From assembly GCF_009758125.1 (NCBI RefSeq), contig NZ_WRXO01000005.1, forward strand, positions 434,001 to 498,000: DNA of 64,000 bases, given 5' to 3'. The translations under genes were made by a program, and so were the position numbers. The stretch is from Chitinophaga oryziterrae. GTDB taxonomy: Bacteria > Bacteroidota > Bacteroidia > Chitinophagales > Chitinophagaceae. The notes under the pieces were generated by a model that was not told the origin of the DNA, did no database searches, and saw only the letters and a program-made list of their open reading frames with translations. Each line of letters opens with the position of its first letter. The first letter of the stretch is position 1. Below are positions 45,201-54,234 of the stretch, in pieces.

Positions 45201-48200
45201 TTACGTTCTCTGTCAGGTTCTTCCAGATACCGGAAGCACCAGGAACGCTTGCCTGTCCGCCCAGTCGTCCTTCAACACCCACCTCCCGGGCCACGTTGGT
45301 TACCTGGTCGGCAAATACCGCCAGGGTATCGATCATTTCGTTAATGGTTTCTGTGAGCTGTGCCACTTCTCCGCGGGATACGATGGACAACTTCTGTTTG
45401 AGGTTGCCGGTAGCCACGGCGGTCACTACTTTCGCAATACCGCGCACCTGGTTGGTAAGGTTGGAAGCCATCATGTTCACGGAGTCCGTTAAGTCTTTCC
45501 ATGTACCGCCCACACCCTGTACTTCTGCCTGTCCGCCGAGTTTACCTTCTGTACCTACCTCACGTGCCACACGGGTTACCTCGAAGGCGAAGGAGTTCAG
45601 CTGGTCCACCATGGTATTGATGGTATTTTTCAGATCGAGGATTTCACCTTTAACGTCTATCGTTACTTTCTTGGATAAGTCACCCGAAGCCACCGCTTTG
45701 GTTACCTCGGCGATATTACGCACCTGGGAAGTAAGGTTACCCGTCATCTGGTTTACGGAGTCTGTTAAATCCTTCCAGGTACCCGCCACGCCCGGCACGA
45801 ATGCCTGACCACCCAGTTTACCATCGGTACCCACCTCACGTGCCACACGGGTTACCTCCGAGGCGAAGGCGCGGAGCTGGTCCACCATGGTGTTCAGCGT
45901 TTCTTTCAGCTGGAGGATCTCTCCGCGTACGTCCACCGTGATCTTACGGGACATATCCCCGTTTGCCACGGCGATAGCCACATCAGCGATGTTACGTACC
46001 TGTGCTGTCAGGTTGCCCGCCATCTGATTCACGGAGTCTGTTAAGTCTTTCCATGTTCCCCCTACGCCCGGCACGTTTGCCTGTCCGCCGAGTTTACCTT
46101 CCGTACCTACTTCACGTGCCACACGCGTTACCTCGGAGGCAAATGCGCGGAGCTGTTCCACCATGGTATTGATGGTATTTTTCAGTTCCAGGATTTCACC
46201 TTTAACGTCTACTTCAATTTTACGCGATAAGTCTCCGTTTGCCACCGCAGTAGTTACTTCCGCAATGTTACGCACCTGGGAAGTCAGATTGGACGCCATG
46301 ATATTCACGGAGTCTGTTAAATCCTTCCAGAGACCTTCCACGCCGGGTACATCTGCCTGACCGCCCAGTTTACCTTCGGAACCTACCTCACGTGCCACGC
46401 GGAATACTTCCGAACCGAATGCATTCAGCTGGTCCACCATCGTATTGATGGTATTTTTCAGCTCCAGGATTTCCCCTTTTACGTCCACGGTGATCTTACG
46501 GGAGAGGTCACCTTTTGCCACGGCGGTGGTTACCTCGGCGATGTTACGCACCTGCGCAGTGAGGTTGGACCCCATCTGGTTTACGGACTCTGTTAAGTCT
46601 TTCCATGTACCACCCACACCCTGCACTTTCGCCTGGCCGCCCAGCTTACCTTCTGTACCTACTTCCAGTGCCACACGGGTTACTTCAGAGGCGAAGGAGT
46701 TCAACTGGTCCACCATGGTATTGATGGTCTTTTTCAGTTCAAGGATTTCTCCGGCCACGTCTACGGTGATCTTTTTGGAAAGGTCACCATTTGCCACGGC
46801 GGTGGTTACTTCGGCGATGTTACGCACCTGGGCTGTCAGGTTGGACCCCATCTGGTTCACGGAGTCTGTTAAGTCTTTCCATGTACCGCCCACGCCCTGC
46901 ACTTTCGCCTGACCGCCTAATTTACCTTCTGTACCTACTTCCAATGCCACACGGGTTACCTCAGAGGCGAAGGAGTTCAGCTGGTCCACCATGGTATTAA
47001 TGGTGTTCTTGAGTTCAAGTATTTCTCCGCGTACATCCACGGTGATCTTACGGGAAAGGTCACCTAATGCCACCGCGGTGGTTACGTCGGCAATATTACG
47101 TACCTGTGCCGTCAGGTTACCCGCCATCAGGTTCACGGAGTCTGTTAAGTCTTTCCACACGCCCCCTACGCCTTTTACTGTAGCCTGACCACCCAGTTTA
47201 CCTTCGGAACCCACCTCGCGGGCCACACGGGTTACCTCGGCGGAGAAGGAGTTCAGCTGGTCCACCATGGTATTGATGGTGTTTTTTAGTTCCAGGATTT
47301 CTCCTTTTACGTCCACGGTGATTTTACGGGAGAGGTCACCTCTCGCCACGGCGGTGGTTACCTCCGCGATATTACGTACCTGGCCGGTAAGGTTGGAGGC
47401 CATCTGGTTCACGGAGTCTGTTAAGTCTTTCCATGTACCGGCCACCCCTTTTACTTCAGCCTGTCCGCCCAGCTTACCATCCGTACCTACCTCACGGGCC
47501 ACACGGGTCACCTCGGAGGAGAAGGAATTGAGCTGGTCCACCATGGTATTGATGGTATCTTTCAGTTCAAGGATTTCTCCCTGTACGTCTACTGTAATCT
47601 TTTTAGAAAGGTCGCCTTTTGCCACGGCAGTGGTTACATCAGCGATGTTACGCACCTGGGCTGTCAGGTTACCCGCCATCTGGTTTACGGAGTCCGTCAG
47701 GTCTTTCCAAACACCGGCCACGTCTTTTACCTTGGCCTGTCCGCCCAGTTTACCTTCGGAACCCACCTCACGGGCCACACGGGTCACCTCGCGGGAGAAG
47801 AGGTTCAGCTGTTTCACCATCCCGTTTACCTCGGTAGCAATACGTGCAAATTCCCCTTGCAACAGGTGGCCTTCAATTTCCAGGGGCATTTCCTGGGAAA
47901 GGTTTCCTTTTGCAACGGAGCTGATTACGTGTGCTATTTCGATGGTAGGATGTACAAGGTCGGATATGAGGGTATTGATTGAAACAACCGCTGTGTTCCA
48001 GGAACCACGTGCTGTACGGGGCATCTGTACACGGTGGTTCAGCCGGCCCATTTTCCCGATTGTATTACGGGCCAGGGTCAGTTCTTCAACCAGGGTTTCA
48101 TTGAGAGAAATAATATCATTAACCGTGTCACAAATTTTGCCGCTCAGGCCGATACTGTCTATGGACATCCGGACAGAGAAATTTCCGTTTTTAACCTCAG

Positions 48201-48336
48201 ATAATACCTGTAACAACTGCCGGGCATCCAGTTCATCGGACAGTGGTTCGTACGTTCTTGTGGAATCCTGTGGAGCTTTTTCCACACTATTAACAGGCCG
48301 AGCGTTTAGCCCAGCTGACTTTTTCCGGGTAGCCAT
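42238..48336 (-). CDS. Giant soluble hybrid histidine kinase with ten tandem HAMP units, GAF and three receiver domains
   Basis: The 2032-residue product has no transmembrane segment. Order: N-terminal HAMP-like segments (about 35-190), ten 92-residue repeats (about 194-1113, each opening [ED]GKLGGQA and containing WK-LT-SVN, NLT-QVR-IA and GEI-LK-T-N-MV), GAF (about 1115-1290), coiled coil, HisKA (His about 1345 in [11 protein letters not shown]), HATPase ([17 protein letters not shown]) and three receivers near 1640-1760 (TLDVKLPD), 1763-1885 (IADYMLPD) and 1905-2025 ([11 protein letters not shown]). Poly-HAMP kinases of this kind resemble fungal group III (Nik1-type) osmosensing kinases. 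The stimulus here is unknown. Confidence 0.95.
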   Translation of the reverse strand: MATRKKSAGLNARPVNSVEKAPQDSTRTYEPLSDELDARQLLQVLSEVKNGNFSVRMSIDSIGLSGKICDTVNDIISLNETLVEELTLARNTIGKMGRLNHRVQMPRTARGSWNTAVVSINTLISDLVHPTIEIAHVISSVAKGNLSQEMPLEIEGHLLQGEFARIATEVNGMVKQLNLFSREVTRVAREVGSEGKLGGQAKVKDVAGVWKDLTDSVNQMAGNLTAQVRNIADVTTAVAKGDLSKKITVDVQGEILELKDTINTMVDQLNSFSSEVTRVAREVGTDGKLGGQAEVKGVAGTWKDLTDSVNQMASNLTGQVRNIAEVTTAVARGDLSRKITVDVKGEILELKNTINTMVDQLNSFSAEVTRVAREVGSEGKLGGQATVKGVGGVWKDLTDSVNLMAGNLTAQVRNIADVTTAVALGDLSRKITVDVRGEILELKNTINTMVDQLNSFASEVTRVALEVGTEGKLGGQAKVQGVGGTWKDLTDSVNQMGSNLTAQVRNIAEVTTAVANGDLSKKITVDVAGEILELKKTINTMVDQLNSFASEVTRVALEVGTEGKLGGQAKVQGVGGTWKDLTESVNQMGSNLTAQVRNIAEVTTAVAKGDLSRKITVDVKGEILELKNTINTMVDQLNAFGSEVFRVAREVGSEGKLGGQADVPGVEGLWKDLTDSVNIMASNLTSQVRNIAEVTTAVANGDLSRKIEVDVKGEILELKNTINTMVEQLRAFASEVTRVAREVGTEGKLGGQANVPGVGGTWKDLTDSVNQMAGNLTAQVRNIADVAIAVANGDMSRKITVDVRGEILQLKETLNTMVDQLRAFASEVTRVAREVGTDGKLGGQAFVPGVAGTWKDLTDSVNQMTGNLTSQVRNIAEVTKAVASGDLSKKVTIDVKGEILDLKNTINTMVDQLNSFAFEVTRVAREVGTEGKLGGQAEVQGVGGTWKDLTDSVNMMASNLTNQVRGIAKVVTAVATGNLKQKLSIVSRGEVAQLTETINEMIDTLAVFADQVTNVAREVGVEGRLGGQASVPGASGIWKNLTENVNQLAANLTTQVRAISDVASAVTKGDLTQMIRVDAKGEVEELKDTINQMIANLKQTTLRNQEQDWLKSNLAKFTQMLQGQKDLNTVTRRILSELAQVVNAQKGMFYILEQEEYQENPKLKLFAAYAYGDEVSMSREFSLGQGLVGQCAVEKERILLTNVPSNYIKITSGLGEAAPLNLIVLPVLFETEIKAVIELASFDSFSQTHLDFLSQLTESIGIVLNTIEANSRTEDLLEQSQSLADELRRTNEELQDKAHLLVKQKEEVEEKNKEVEEARKSLEEKAEQLQLTSKYKSEFLANMSHELRTPLNSLLILAQQLYENHDGNLNEKQVRYAKTIHSCGDDLIQLINDILDLSKIESGYISTDFIKVRFNEVVGFVETTFKHISESKNLRFGIDMDEQLPQSLETDVQRLNQILKNLLSNAFKFTDKGEVRLRIYEAKRNWKLLNYSLDAADRVVAFEIKDTGIGISKDKQNIIFEAFQQAEGSTSRKYGGTGLGLSISRGLADLLGGSIELESEAGRGSTFTLFLPLNYNPSSIRKEKQSSLTVSVSGYKLGDDNYNPALIQTIPSLKISDTKDLEGLNEIINEIGDDRTHILDTDRVVLIVEDDVRFAKIMQEKAHEMGLKVVVATTFGEVFDLTNKFNPIAVTLDVKLPDASGWRVLDLFKNDINLRHIPIHLISGEENRLLAMQRGARSFNLKPLKTEALTILFNNIIELDSRKQKKVLVVEDNEPDASQIARMLNNGDLIEMEFAENGKAAIDLINKYSYDCIIADYMLPDIEGAEFVANINTMNRYNATPVIVYSAKDFSNKEKSKLKQYANKILLKGVNSLDLLLEETIMQLHINHNALLPEKRQLIEDLRSQKDVLIHKNVLVVDDDVRNLFALTTAFERYNINTITAESGKEAINILSENNQIDMVLMDIMMPEMDGYETMQKIRREHKNSALPIIAVTAKAMKGDREKCIDAGASDYITKPLKIDQLLSLMRVWLYR
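44998..47757 (-). repeat. Ten tandem 276-bp repeats encoding poly-HAMP units
   Basis: The DNA repeats with a 276-bp period; for example the block CTGGTCCACCATGGTATTGA (plus-strand reading) or close variants recurs about every 276 bases from 45.6 to 47.6 kb. Units 4 and 5 are almost identical in protein sequence and differ mostly at silent sites, while units 1, 9 and 10 are more divergent. Long open frames on the opposite strand here are a by-product of the repeats. Confidence 0.92.
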
Positions 48337-48462
48337 TATAAAGGTATTAGAGTATTAAGGACTATATCCTGGTAATGTATTCTTTTATGGTGCTCAGTTA
48401 TGATATTAAAAATCTTTATACATTGTGCATGTTGTTACATATACATCATAACTTTGAAGTAG

Positions 48463-48470
48463 TAATTTTG
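48463..48470 (+). promoter_or_regulatory. -7 element of the single-domain receiver gene
   Basis: TAATTTTG, an exact consensus match 30 bases before the ATG at 48501, giving a leader of about 24 bases. Confidence 0.45.
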
Positions 48471-48500
48471 TGGTATTTTTACAAATAATACATTAATCAG

Positions 48501-48914
48501 ATGCAATTTTTAGGCCATTCAAAGAGGCTGATTCTTCTTGCAGAAGACGATATTGATGACCAGGAACTGCTTGAAAATGCATTTGGGGAAATAGATCCTT
48601 CCTGGCAGTTGGTATGTATACCCAATGGCAGAAAGTTCATCAAATATCTTGATACTATTCAGGACGTAGATCTTCCCGCTTTGCTTATACTTGATTATAA
48701 TATACCGGAGCTGACAGGTGTGGAGATAGTAAAGGAATTGAATGATCATGCCCGCTATCTCGCTATCCCTAAAATCATATGGAGCACTTCCAGTTCACCC
48801 GTATTTAAAGCCATGAGTATTGAACTGGGTGTAGCAGACTATATTACCAAACCGAGCGATCTGGCGTCTTTCCTGACTATCGCCAGGCATATGTTGTCAT
48901 TTGTGAAAGAATAA
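48501..48914 (+). CDS. Single-domain response regulator (Rcp1-like receiver)
   Basis: The 137-residue product is a lone receiver domain: acidic pocket AEDDIDD (14-20), phospho-acceptor Asp65 in LILDYNIPEL, Ser/Thr in IIWSTSSSP, and Lys in YITKPSD. The spacing fits the cyanobacterial Rcp1 / Bacteroidota receiver family that shuttles phosphate rather than binding DNA. It is divergent from the giant kinase, 164 bases away, and could serve that phosphorelay. Confidence 0.92.
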   Translation: MQFLGHSKRLILLAEDDIDDQELLENAFGEIDPSWQLVCIPNGRKFIKYLDTIQDVDLPALLILDYNIPELTGVEIVKELNDHARYLAIPKIIWSTSSSPVFKAMSIELGVADYITKPSDLASFLTIARHMLSFVKE

Positions 48915-49064
48915 ACCAGGGTATTATAATTTCAGATTTTAAAATTAACTTGTGTGTGATAACACATTGTAAGTTTTCCATTGCCCTAATTTTCCATTGA
49001 ACCGATAGTAACCTTGCCACGAGCCCCGAAACGAAACATTATTGGTAGATAACAACAATTCCGC

Positions 49065-52000
49065 ATGCAAAACATTGCAATTCAAGGAGATAAGATCATC
49101 CCTATATTAGACCATAAACCCGAAGGCGCCGGACTTTGGTTACAGGCAACCTATAACATTCAGAGTAGCCAGAGAGGAGGCATTACCGAAATACATAAAA
49201 TCGGGCTGGACAAAAATGACCTGCTGGAATTTGTGTTTGATGATAACACTACCTGGCTTTGTGGCAGTGATACGCTGAATATACTGTTCCCTGAAGCCGT
49301 CCCTGCCGCTAACCGCTCCGGAGAGGACAACACTTTCCAGATCCCTTCTTCCATAAAAGCAAGTGGGGCCGACAGGGGTATTGCAGGCGATATCGTGATC
49401 AGGCTCATACATCACTTTGTGAAAACAGACCTTGATACCAGAGTAGCTGAGATTGCCACCCGCATAGAGGATAAAAAACTTGAGAATAAAACAGGGCTAT
49501 ACCTGCTGGACAGTAACTTCCAGATGCAGCCCTTTAAACCTGCCGATGCAAACAAACCGTACCTGCTTTTCCTGCATGGCACTGCTTCTTCTACCACCGG
49601 CTCTTTTGATAAATTAAAGGGAACACCTGAATGGGCAGAAATATGCCAGACCTATGGTCGTAATATCATCGCATTCCAGCATCGTTCATTGACAGAAAGC
49701 CCCTTGCAGAATATATCTCAACTGGTGGCACAATTGCCGGATATAGCGACCCTGCATCTCGTGAGTCATTCACGTGGTGGACTATTGGGAGAGATCCTTT
49801 GCCGCTTCAGTATTACAGACGATCATAACAAAGGCTTCTCAGCGGCAGAAATAACACTGTTGAAGAAAGAAGGCCGGGACGGAGACATTGAGAATATCAA
49901 TAAAATCCAAGCGGCTCTTGCCACGAAAAAGATCAGCGTAGCTAAATTCGTTCGCGTTGCATGTCCCGCTGCAGGTACTACGCTCGCCTCCTCGCGGACG
50001 GACTACTTCTTCAATATCATTGGTAACCTCACCGGCTCAGATTCATTCCGGGAACTGATAGCGGCTGTTGTCAACACTAAAAATGATGTGAATGTGTTGC
50101 CGGGCCTGGAAGCAATGGACCCTGAATCTCCTTTTATTAAAGTGCTGAATGATGCTACTTTCGATGGATTCATAGAAAGCCCGTTGTCAGTCATCTCCGG
50201 TAACTGTGGTTTAAAACCGGGATTAAAAGCATTGCTGATCATAGCCGTTAAACTGTTTTTCAGACGGGATAATGATCTTGTTGTGAACACCGGTTCTATG
50301 TACCAGGGGTCTAAAAGGACAACCAACCTTCAATATTTTTTTGATAAGGCAGATGATGTAGACCATTTTAGTTATTTCGGGAATCAGGCTACCGTAACGG
50401 CGCTCAGTAATGCATTAAAGCAGATAGGTAATGCACCTGTTCCGGGATTCTCCACGATGACCAGAGAAGAGGCGCTTGCGGCAAGAAGTCTGATCGAATC
50501 AGGTGCACTCTTCATGGATCATGTAACAGGTAAACGTCCGATCGTGATACTCATGCCCGGTATTATGGGCTCTAATTTGAGTATCGGGGATGATAGGATA
50601 TGGATCAACTACCTGAATTTTATTACCGGTGGACTGATGCAGTTAGAATCAGGTCCGATTACCGCAACCTCTATTGTTGCCACTTCCTACAGAAAACTGG
50701 CAAATTTTCTTAATGATACTTATGACGTTGTTACTTTTCCCTTCGACTGGCGGCTGCAACTGAACGAATGCGCAACATCGTTTAATAATAAGGTAGAGGA
50801 ATTATTAAAATTCAATCAGCCGATAAAAATCATCGCACACTCTATGGGTGGAGTGGTGGTAAGAGATTTTATTGTTACAAATCCGGAGAGATGGAAACAA
50901 CTAAGAGATTCATCCGGCTTTCAGCTGTTATTCCTTGGTGCACCACTGGGAGGCTCTTTCCGCATTCCCAATGTATTATTTGGCAGAGACCCTATCATCG
51001 TTAAACTCAGCCTGATCGATATTATCCATACGAAGAAAGAACTCTTACAAGTATTCTCGCAATTACCGGGTATCCTCAGTCTGCTGCCGCTTTCAACAGA
51101 TGGTGATAACGATATGGGCAGCGATGCTATATGGGCGAAAATGAAAGCAGCATTTGGTGATGATGACTGGCCTGTTCCATCAGATAAACCACTGGAAGAT
51201 TTCAGGGCATACCGGGATGCTGTTAACAAAACAGTTATAGACTACAAAGGCGCTGTTTACATTGCAGGACACGACAGGGCAACTCCTTATAGTTACCAGA
51301 TAGACGAAACCGGACTTACATTCCTGAGCACGAGTGAAGGTGATTCAAGTGTAACATGGGATTCCGGTATTCCGCAGCAACTGATCAAAGCAGACCAGGT
51401 GTATTACACGGGGGTAACGCATGGACAACTGGCGAATGATAACAGTCTGTTCGGTGGCATAGCAGATATCCTTTCCGACGGCAGGACCAGCTTACTGAGT
51501 AAGCAAAGACCCGTCATGCGTGGTGAGACAGAAAAAGTGTTCAGAACACCCGACATGCACAATTTTGATCTTTCAGCAGCAGGTGTAGAAAATACTATTC
51601 TCGGTACGGACACAGAAACTCCCGAAGAGGAGGGCAATGAAATACCCGTGAAGGCGTCTGTCAGTCAGGGTGATCTTTTGTATGCAGCTTATCCGTTGTT
51701 AAACGGGCACTTTAAAGGGGATGGTATATTATATGCAGAAAAAGCAATTGATAGCTACCTGAAAGGTGCATTAACCAAAAGGCATAAACTGGGTTTATAT
51801 CCCGGCACTATAGGCAGCAGCGAAGTATTACTGACACCTTATCTGAAGTTAAAAGGTGCACTGGTTGTGGGATTAGGTGAAGCCGGTACCCTCACTGCAT
51901 ATCAACTCTCGCTGACGGTAGAACAGGGTATCGCCAATTATTTATTATTCCTGGAGAGTAATAATGAGGTCCCTGCAGTAATAGGAATCTCTTCATTGAT

Positions 52001-54212
52001 CATTGGCTGCGGTTATGGCGGATTAACTATAGAGAATTCTATAAGAGCCATCTTACAGGGTGTACAAAGAGCGAATACCAAAGTAAGAAAATTACAGGGG
52101 CGGAATGCAAGGGTAGTAAGCCATGTGGAGTTTATAGAGAAATATGAAGACCGTGCACTGAATGGCTGTTATGCACTGCATACTTTACAACGTGAAAACA
52201 GCCGGTCATTTGCTATAGATATTGACAATGACATTAAAACGTTGTTAGGACGGGAAAGACGGGTGTTAAAGGACCAGGCAGAAGGCTGGTGGACACGTAT
52301 CACCGTACAGCTGATCAACAAAGAAGGAGAAAGCGATAAGATAAAGAGATTGCAGTTCAGCGCCTCTACAGGTGGAGCAAGGGAAGAACAGAAACAGCTT
52401 TCCAGCAGTCTGGATATTATATCATCCCTGATCAAAGAAATCTCTACCAGCAATGAGTGGTCGAGGGAAGCGGCAAAAACGCTTTTTGAATTGCTGATCC
52501 CCAATGATTTTAAAGAGCAGTTTAAGAAACAGGCAAATATCTGCTGGATACTGGATGAGAACACGGCCGCTTATCCGTGGGAACTATTGCATGACGGGCT
52601 TGTCGATAACGAGCCCTTGGCAGTTAATGCGGGCATGATCCGTCAGTTAGCGACAAATAAATACAGGTTGACCATCAATGCTGTTACAAAAAGAACCGCA
52701 CTGATTATTGCAGATCCACAGACAAAAGGATACCTGCCTTCATTACCGGCAGCATTCAAAGAAGGAAAACGCGTAGCTGAGATCCTGAGAGAAGAGGGAT
52801 TTGACAATAAAGAGATGATCCAGCAATCCTCTTTCAGTATTATAAAGGCACTCTTTGCAGATGATTACAAGATCATTCACATGGCAGGGCATGGCGTATA
52901 TAACAAGGAATCCCCCGAAGCATCCGGAATGGTCATAGGAAATAAGATCTTCCTGTCTACCCGCGAGATCGGGCAGATGAGTACAGTGCCGGAACTGGTA
53001 TTTGTGAACTGCTGTTCCCTTGGAGAAGTAGATGGTGTGGAAGAGCAGTTCTACAGCGAACGTTATCAGCTGGCCGCCAACATTGGTGTGCAACTGATCC
53101 AAAATGGCGTGAAAGCGGTGATTGCGGCAGGATGGGCCGTAAACGATGATGCAGCATTTGATTTTACAGACCAGTTCTATACCGCCATGTTCAGTGGTTG
53201 CACTTTCGGGTACGCTATACAAACAGCCAGGAAGTACATTTATGAACACTACGATAAAAGCGAAAATAATACCTGGGGAGCATACCAGTGTTATGGTGAT
53301 CCTTTCTACAAACTGACAGACGTATTGTACAGAGGGCCGGAGGAAACAATCAGTTTCGTCATGCCACAGGAAGCAGAAGATGCGTTATTCAACCTGCTGA
53401 ATAAAGTGGAGATGGGAGAACAGCCCGTAGAAGAATACCTCAAAAAACTGACGGCTATCTCAGCAGCTGTAGACAAAGCAGGCTTACGCAATACGGCCAT
53501 CACGGAAAATGAAGCAATGATCTATGCGGAACTGGGAGAATACGATATGGCAGTGGCTAAATTCGAGCAGTTACTGAAAGCAGAGAATGCTGCATTCTCC
53601 TTGCTGGCAGCTGAAAGTTATTGTAATATCAGTTGTAAAAAATGTATATCAGATATTCTGCTGTTCCCCAAGGACAGAACAAAGCTGATTGACAGGTTTA
53701 ACAATGTGGTGGCATACCTTAGCAGTTTAACGAAACTCTCAGAAACCGCAGAAAGATATATGTTGCTGGGCCATGCCTTTAAATACAAGGCGATGTTCGC
53801 GACAACCAACGAGCAGCGGAAAAAGGCATTACAACAGGCAGGAGAATATTACCAGAAGGCTACCGGCATCAATCATACCGTATCTAATGAGGTCTGCGCA
53901 CTGGAAACGGATATCCTGCTGGCTTTAATGAATGGGACTACCGCAGGCATTGACGTGGAGAATAAGCTGAATATATTCCTGCAACAGGATAGAACGCCTT
54001 TAGAAATATTTAATATTAAACTGGTGGTACTGTTGATACAGCCTTCAACTGATATGCAGGGTGCTTTCAATATGTTGTATTACACCGCAGGATCACCCGG
54101 AAAGAGATGTATCGTAAAGGAACATCTTCAATTCCTGTCTATGGCCTTATCCTGGTGTAACCAGGCTGAGGGGAAAGACTCAATCGATAAATTAATAAAA
54201 GATTGGGTATAG
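49065..54212 (+). CDS. Giant CHAT-protease protein with two alpha/beta-hydrolase domains, macro-like region and helical tail
   Basis: The 1715-residue cytosolic product (no signal or TM) has an N-terminal beta-rich segment (1-120); a first alpha/beta hydrolase (about 160-445, oxyanion LHGTA at 170-174, nucleophile Ser236 in SHSRGG); a second, LCAT/PGAP1-like hydrolase (about 490-830, PGIMGSNL at 498-505, FPFDWRL, nucleophile Ser593 in AHSMGG, His786 in VTHGQ); a Rossmann/macro-like region (about 865-1010, LVVGLGEAGTLT and IIGCGYGG); a CHAT caspase-like protease (about 1130-1415, His1276 in MAGHGVYN and Cys1317 in FVNCCSLG); and a C-terminal TPR-like helical tail (about 1435-1715). It probably forms an operon with the SNF2 gene 22 bases downstream. 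Enzymatic sites look intact; the target is unknown. Confidence 0.85.
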   Translation: MQNIAIQGDKIIPILDHKPEGAGLWLQATYNIQSSQRGGITEIHKIGLDKNDLLEFVFDDNTTWLCGSDTLNILFPEAVPAANRSGEDNTFQIPSSIKASGADRGIAGDIVIRLIHHFVKTDLDTRVAEIATRIEDKKLENKTGLYLLDSNFQMQPFKPADANKPYLLFLHGTASSTTGSFDKLKGTPEWAEICQTYGRNIIAFQHRSLTESPLQNISQLVAQLPDIATLHLVSHSRGGLLGEILCRFSITDDHNKGFSAAEITLLKKEGRDGDIENINKIQAALATKKISVAKFVRVACPAAGTTLASSRTDYFFNIIGNLTGSDSFRELIAAVVNTKNDVNVLPGLEAMDPESPFIKVLNDATFDGFIESPLSVISGNCGLKPGLKALLIIAVKLFFRRDNDLVVNTGSMYQGSKRTTNLQYFFDKADDVDHFSYFGNQATVTALSNALKQIGNAPVPGFSTMTREEALAARSLIESGALFMDHVTGKRPIVILMPGIMGSNLSIGDDRIWINYLNFITGGLMQLESGPITATSIVATSYRKLANFLNDTYDVVTFPFDWRLQLNECATSFNNKVEELLKFNQPIKIIAHSMGGVVVRDFIVTNPERWKQLRDSSGFQLLFLGAPLGGSFRIPNVLFGRDPIIVKLSLIDIIHTKKELLQVFSQLPGILSLLPLSTDGDNDMGSDAIWAKMKAAFGDDDWPVPSDKPLEDFRAYRDAVNKTVIDYKGAVYIAGHDRATPYSYQIDETGLTFLSTSEGDSSVTWDSGIPQQLIKADQVYYTGVTHGQLANDNSLFGGIADILSDGRTSLLSKQRPVMRGETEKVFRTPDMHNFDLSAAGVENTILGTDTETPEEEGNEIPVKASVSQGDLLYAAYPLLNGHFKGDGILYAEKAIDSYLKGALTKRHKLGLYPGTIGSSEVLLTPYLKLKGALVVGLGEAGTLTAYQLSLTVEQGIANYLLFLESNNEVPAVIGISSLIIGCGYGGLTIENSIRAILQGVQRANTKVRKLQGRNARVVSHVEFIEKYEDRALNGCYALHTLQRENSRSFAIDIDNDIKTLLGRERRVLKDQAEGWWTRITVQLINKEGESDKIKRLQFSASTGGAREEQKQLSSSLDIISSLIKEISTSNEWSREAAKTLFELLIPNDFKEQFKKQANICWILDENTAAYPWELLHDGLVDNEPLAVNAGMIRQLATNKYRLTINAVTKRTALIIADPQTKGYLPSLPAAFKEGKRVAEILREEGFDNKEMIQQSSFSIIKALFADDYKIIHMAGHGVYNKESPEASGMVIGNKIFLSTREIGQMSTVPELVFVNCCSLGEVDGVEEQFYSERYQLAANIGVQLIQNGVKAVIAAGWAVNDDAAFDFTDQFYTAMFSGCTFGYAIQTARKYIYEHYDKSENNTWGAYQCYGDPFYKLTDVLYRGPEETISFVMPQEAEDALFNLLNKVEMGEQPVEEYLKKLTAISAAVDKAGLRNTAITENEAMIYAELGEYDMAVAKFEQLLKAENAAFSLLAAESYCNISCKKCISDILLFPKDRTKLIDRFNNVVAYLSSLTKLSETAERYMLLGHAFKYKAMFATTNEQRKKALQQAGEYYQKATGINHTVSNEVCALETDILLALMNGTTAGIDVENKLNIFLQQDRTPLEIFNIKLVVLLIQPSTDMQGAFNMLYYTAGSPGKRCIVKEHLQFLSMALSWCNQAEGKDSIDKLIKDWV

Positions 54213-54217
54213 TCAGC

Positions 54218-54225
54218 TATTTTTG
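54218..54225 (+). promoter_or_regulatory. Internal -7 element before the SNF2 gene
   Basis: TATTTTTG lies between the CHAT gene stop and the SNF2 ATG, ending 9 bases before the ATG. It could give a separate, almost leaderless SNF2 transcript. No clear -33 partner. Confidence 0.35.
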
Positions 54226-54234
54226 TGTCCAGCA

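Noticed and set aside
44998-47757. Periodic repeats considered as a CRISPR-like or satellite array
   Set aside because: The repeats are coding, 276 bp long, in frame and contiguous without spacers; they encode HAMP units.
47267-48358. Long plus-strand open frames (up to 363 codons) opposite the giant kinase, also at 45296-45808 and 46445-46912
   Set aside because: They recur with the 276-bp repeat period, have low-complexity Ser/Pro/Thr-rich translations and no start context. They are mirror frames of the HAMP repeats.
52743-53249. 168-codon minus-strand frame within the CHAT domain
   Set aside because: The plus strand encodes the CHAT catalytic motifs here; the antisense product is unrecognised.
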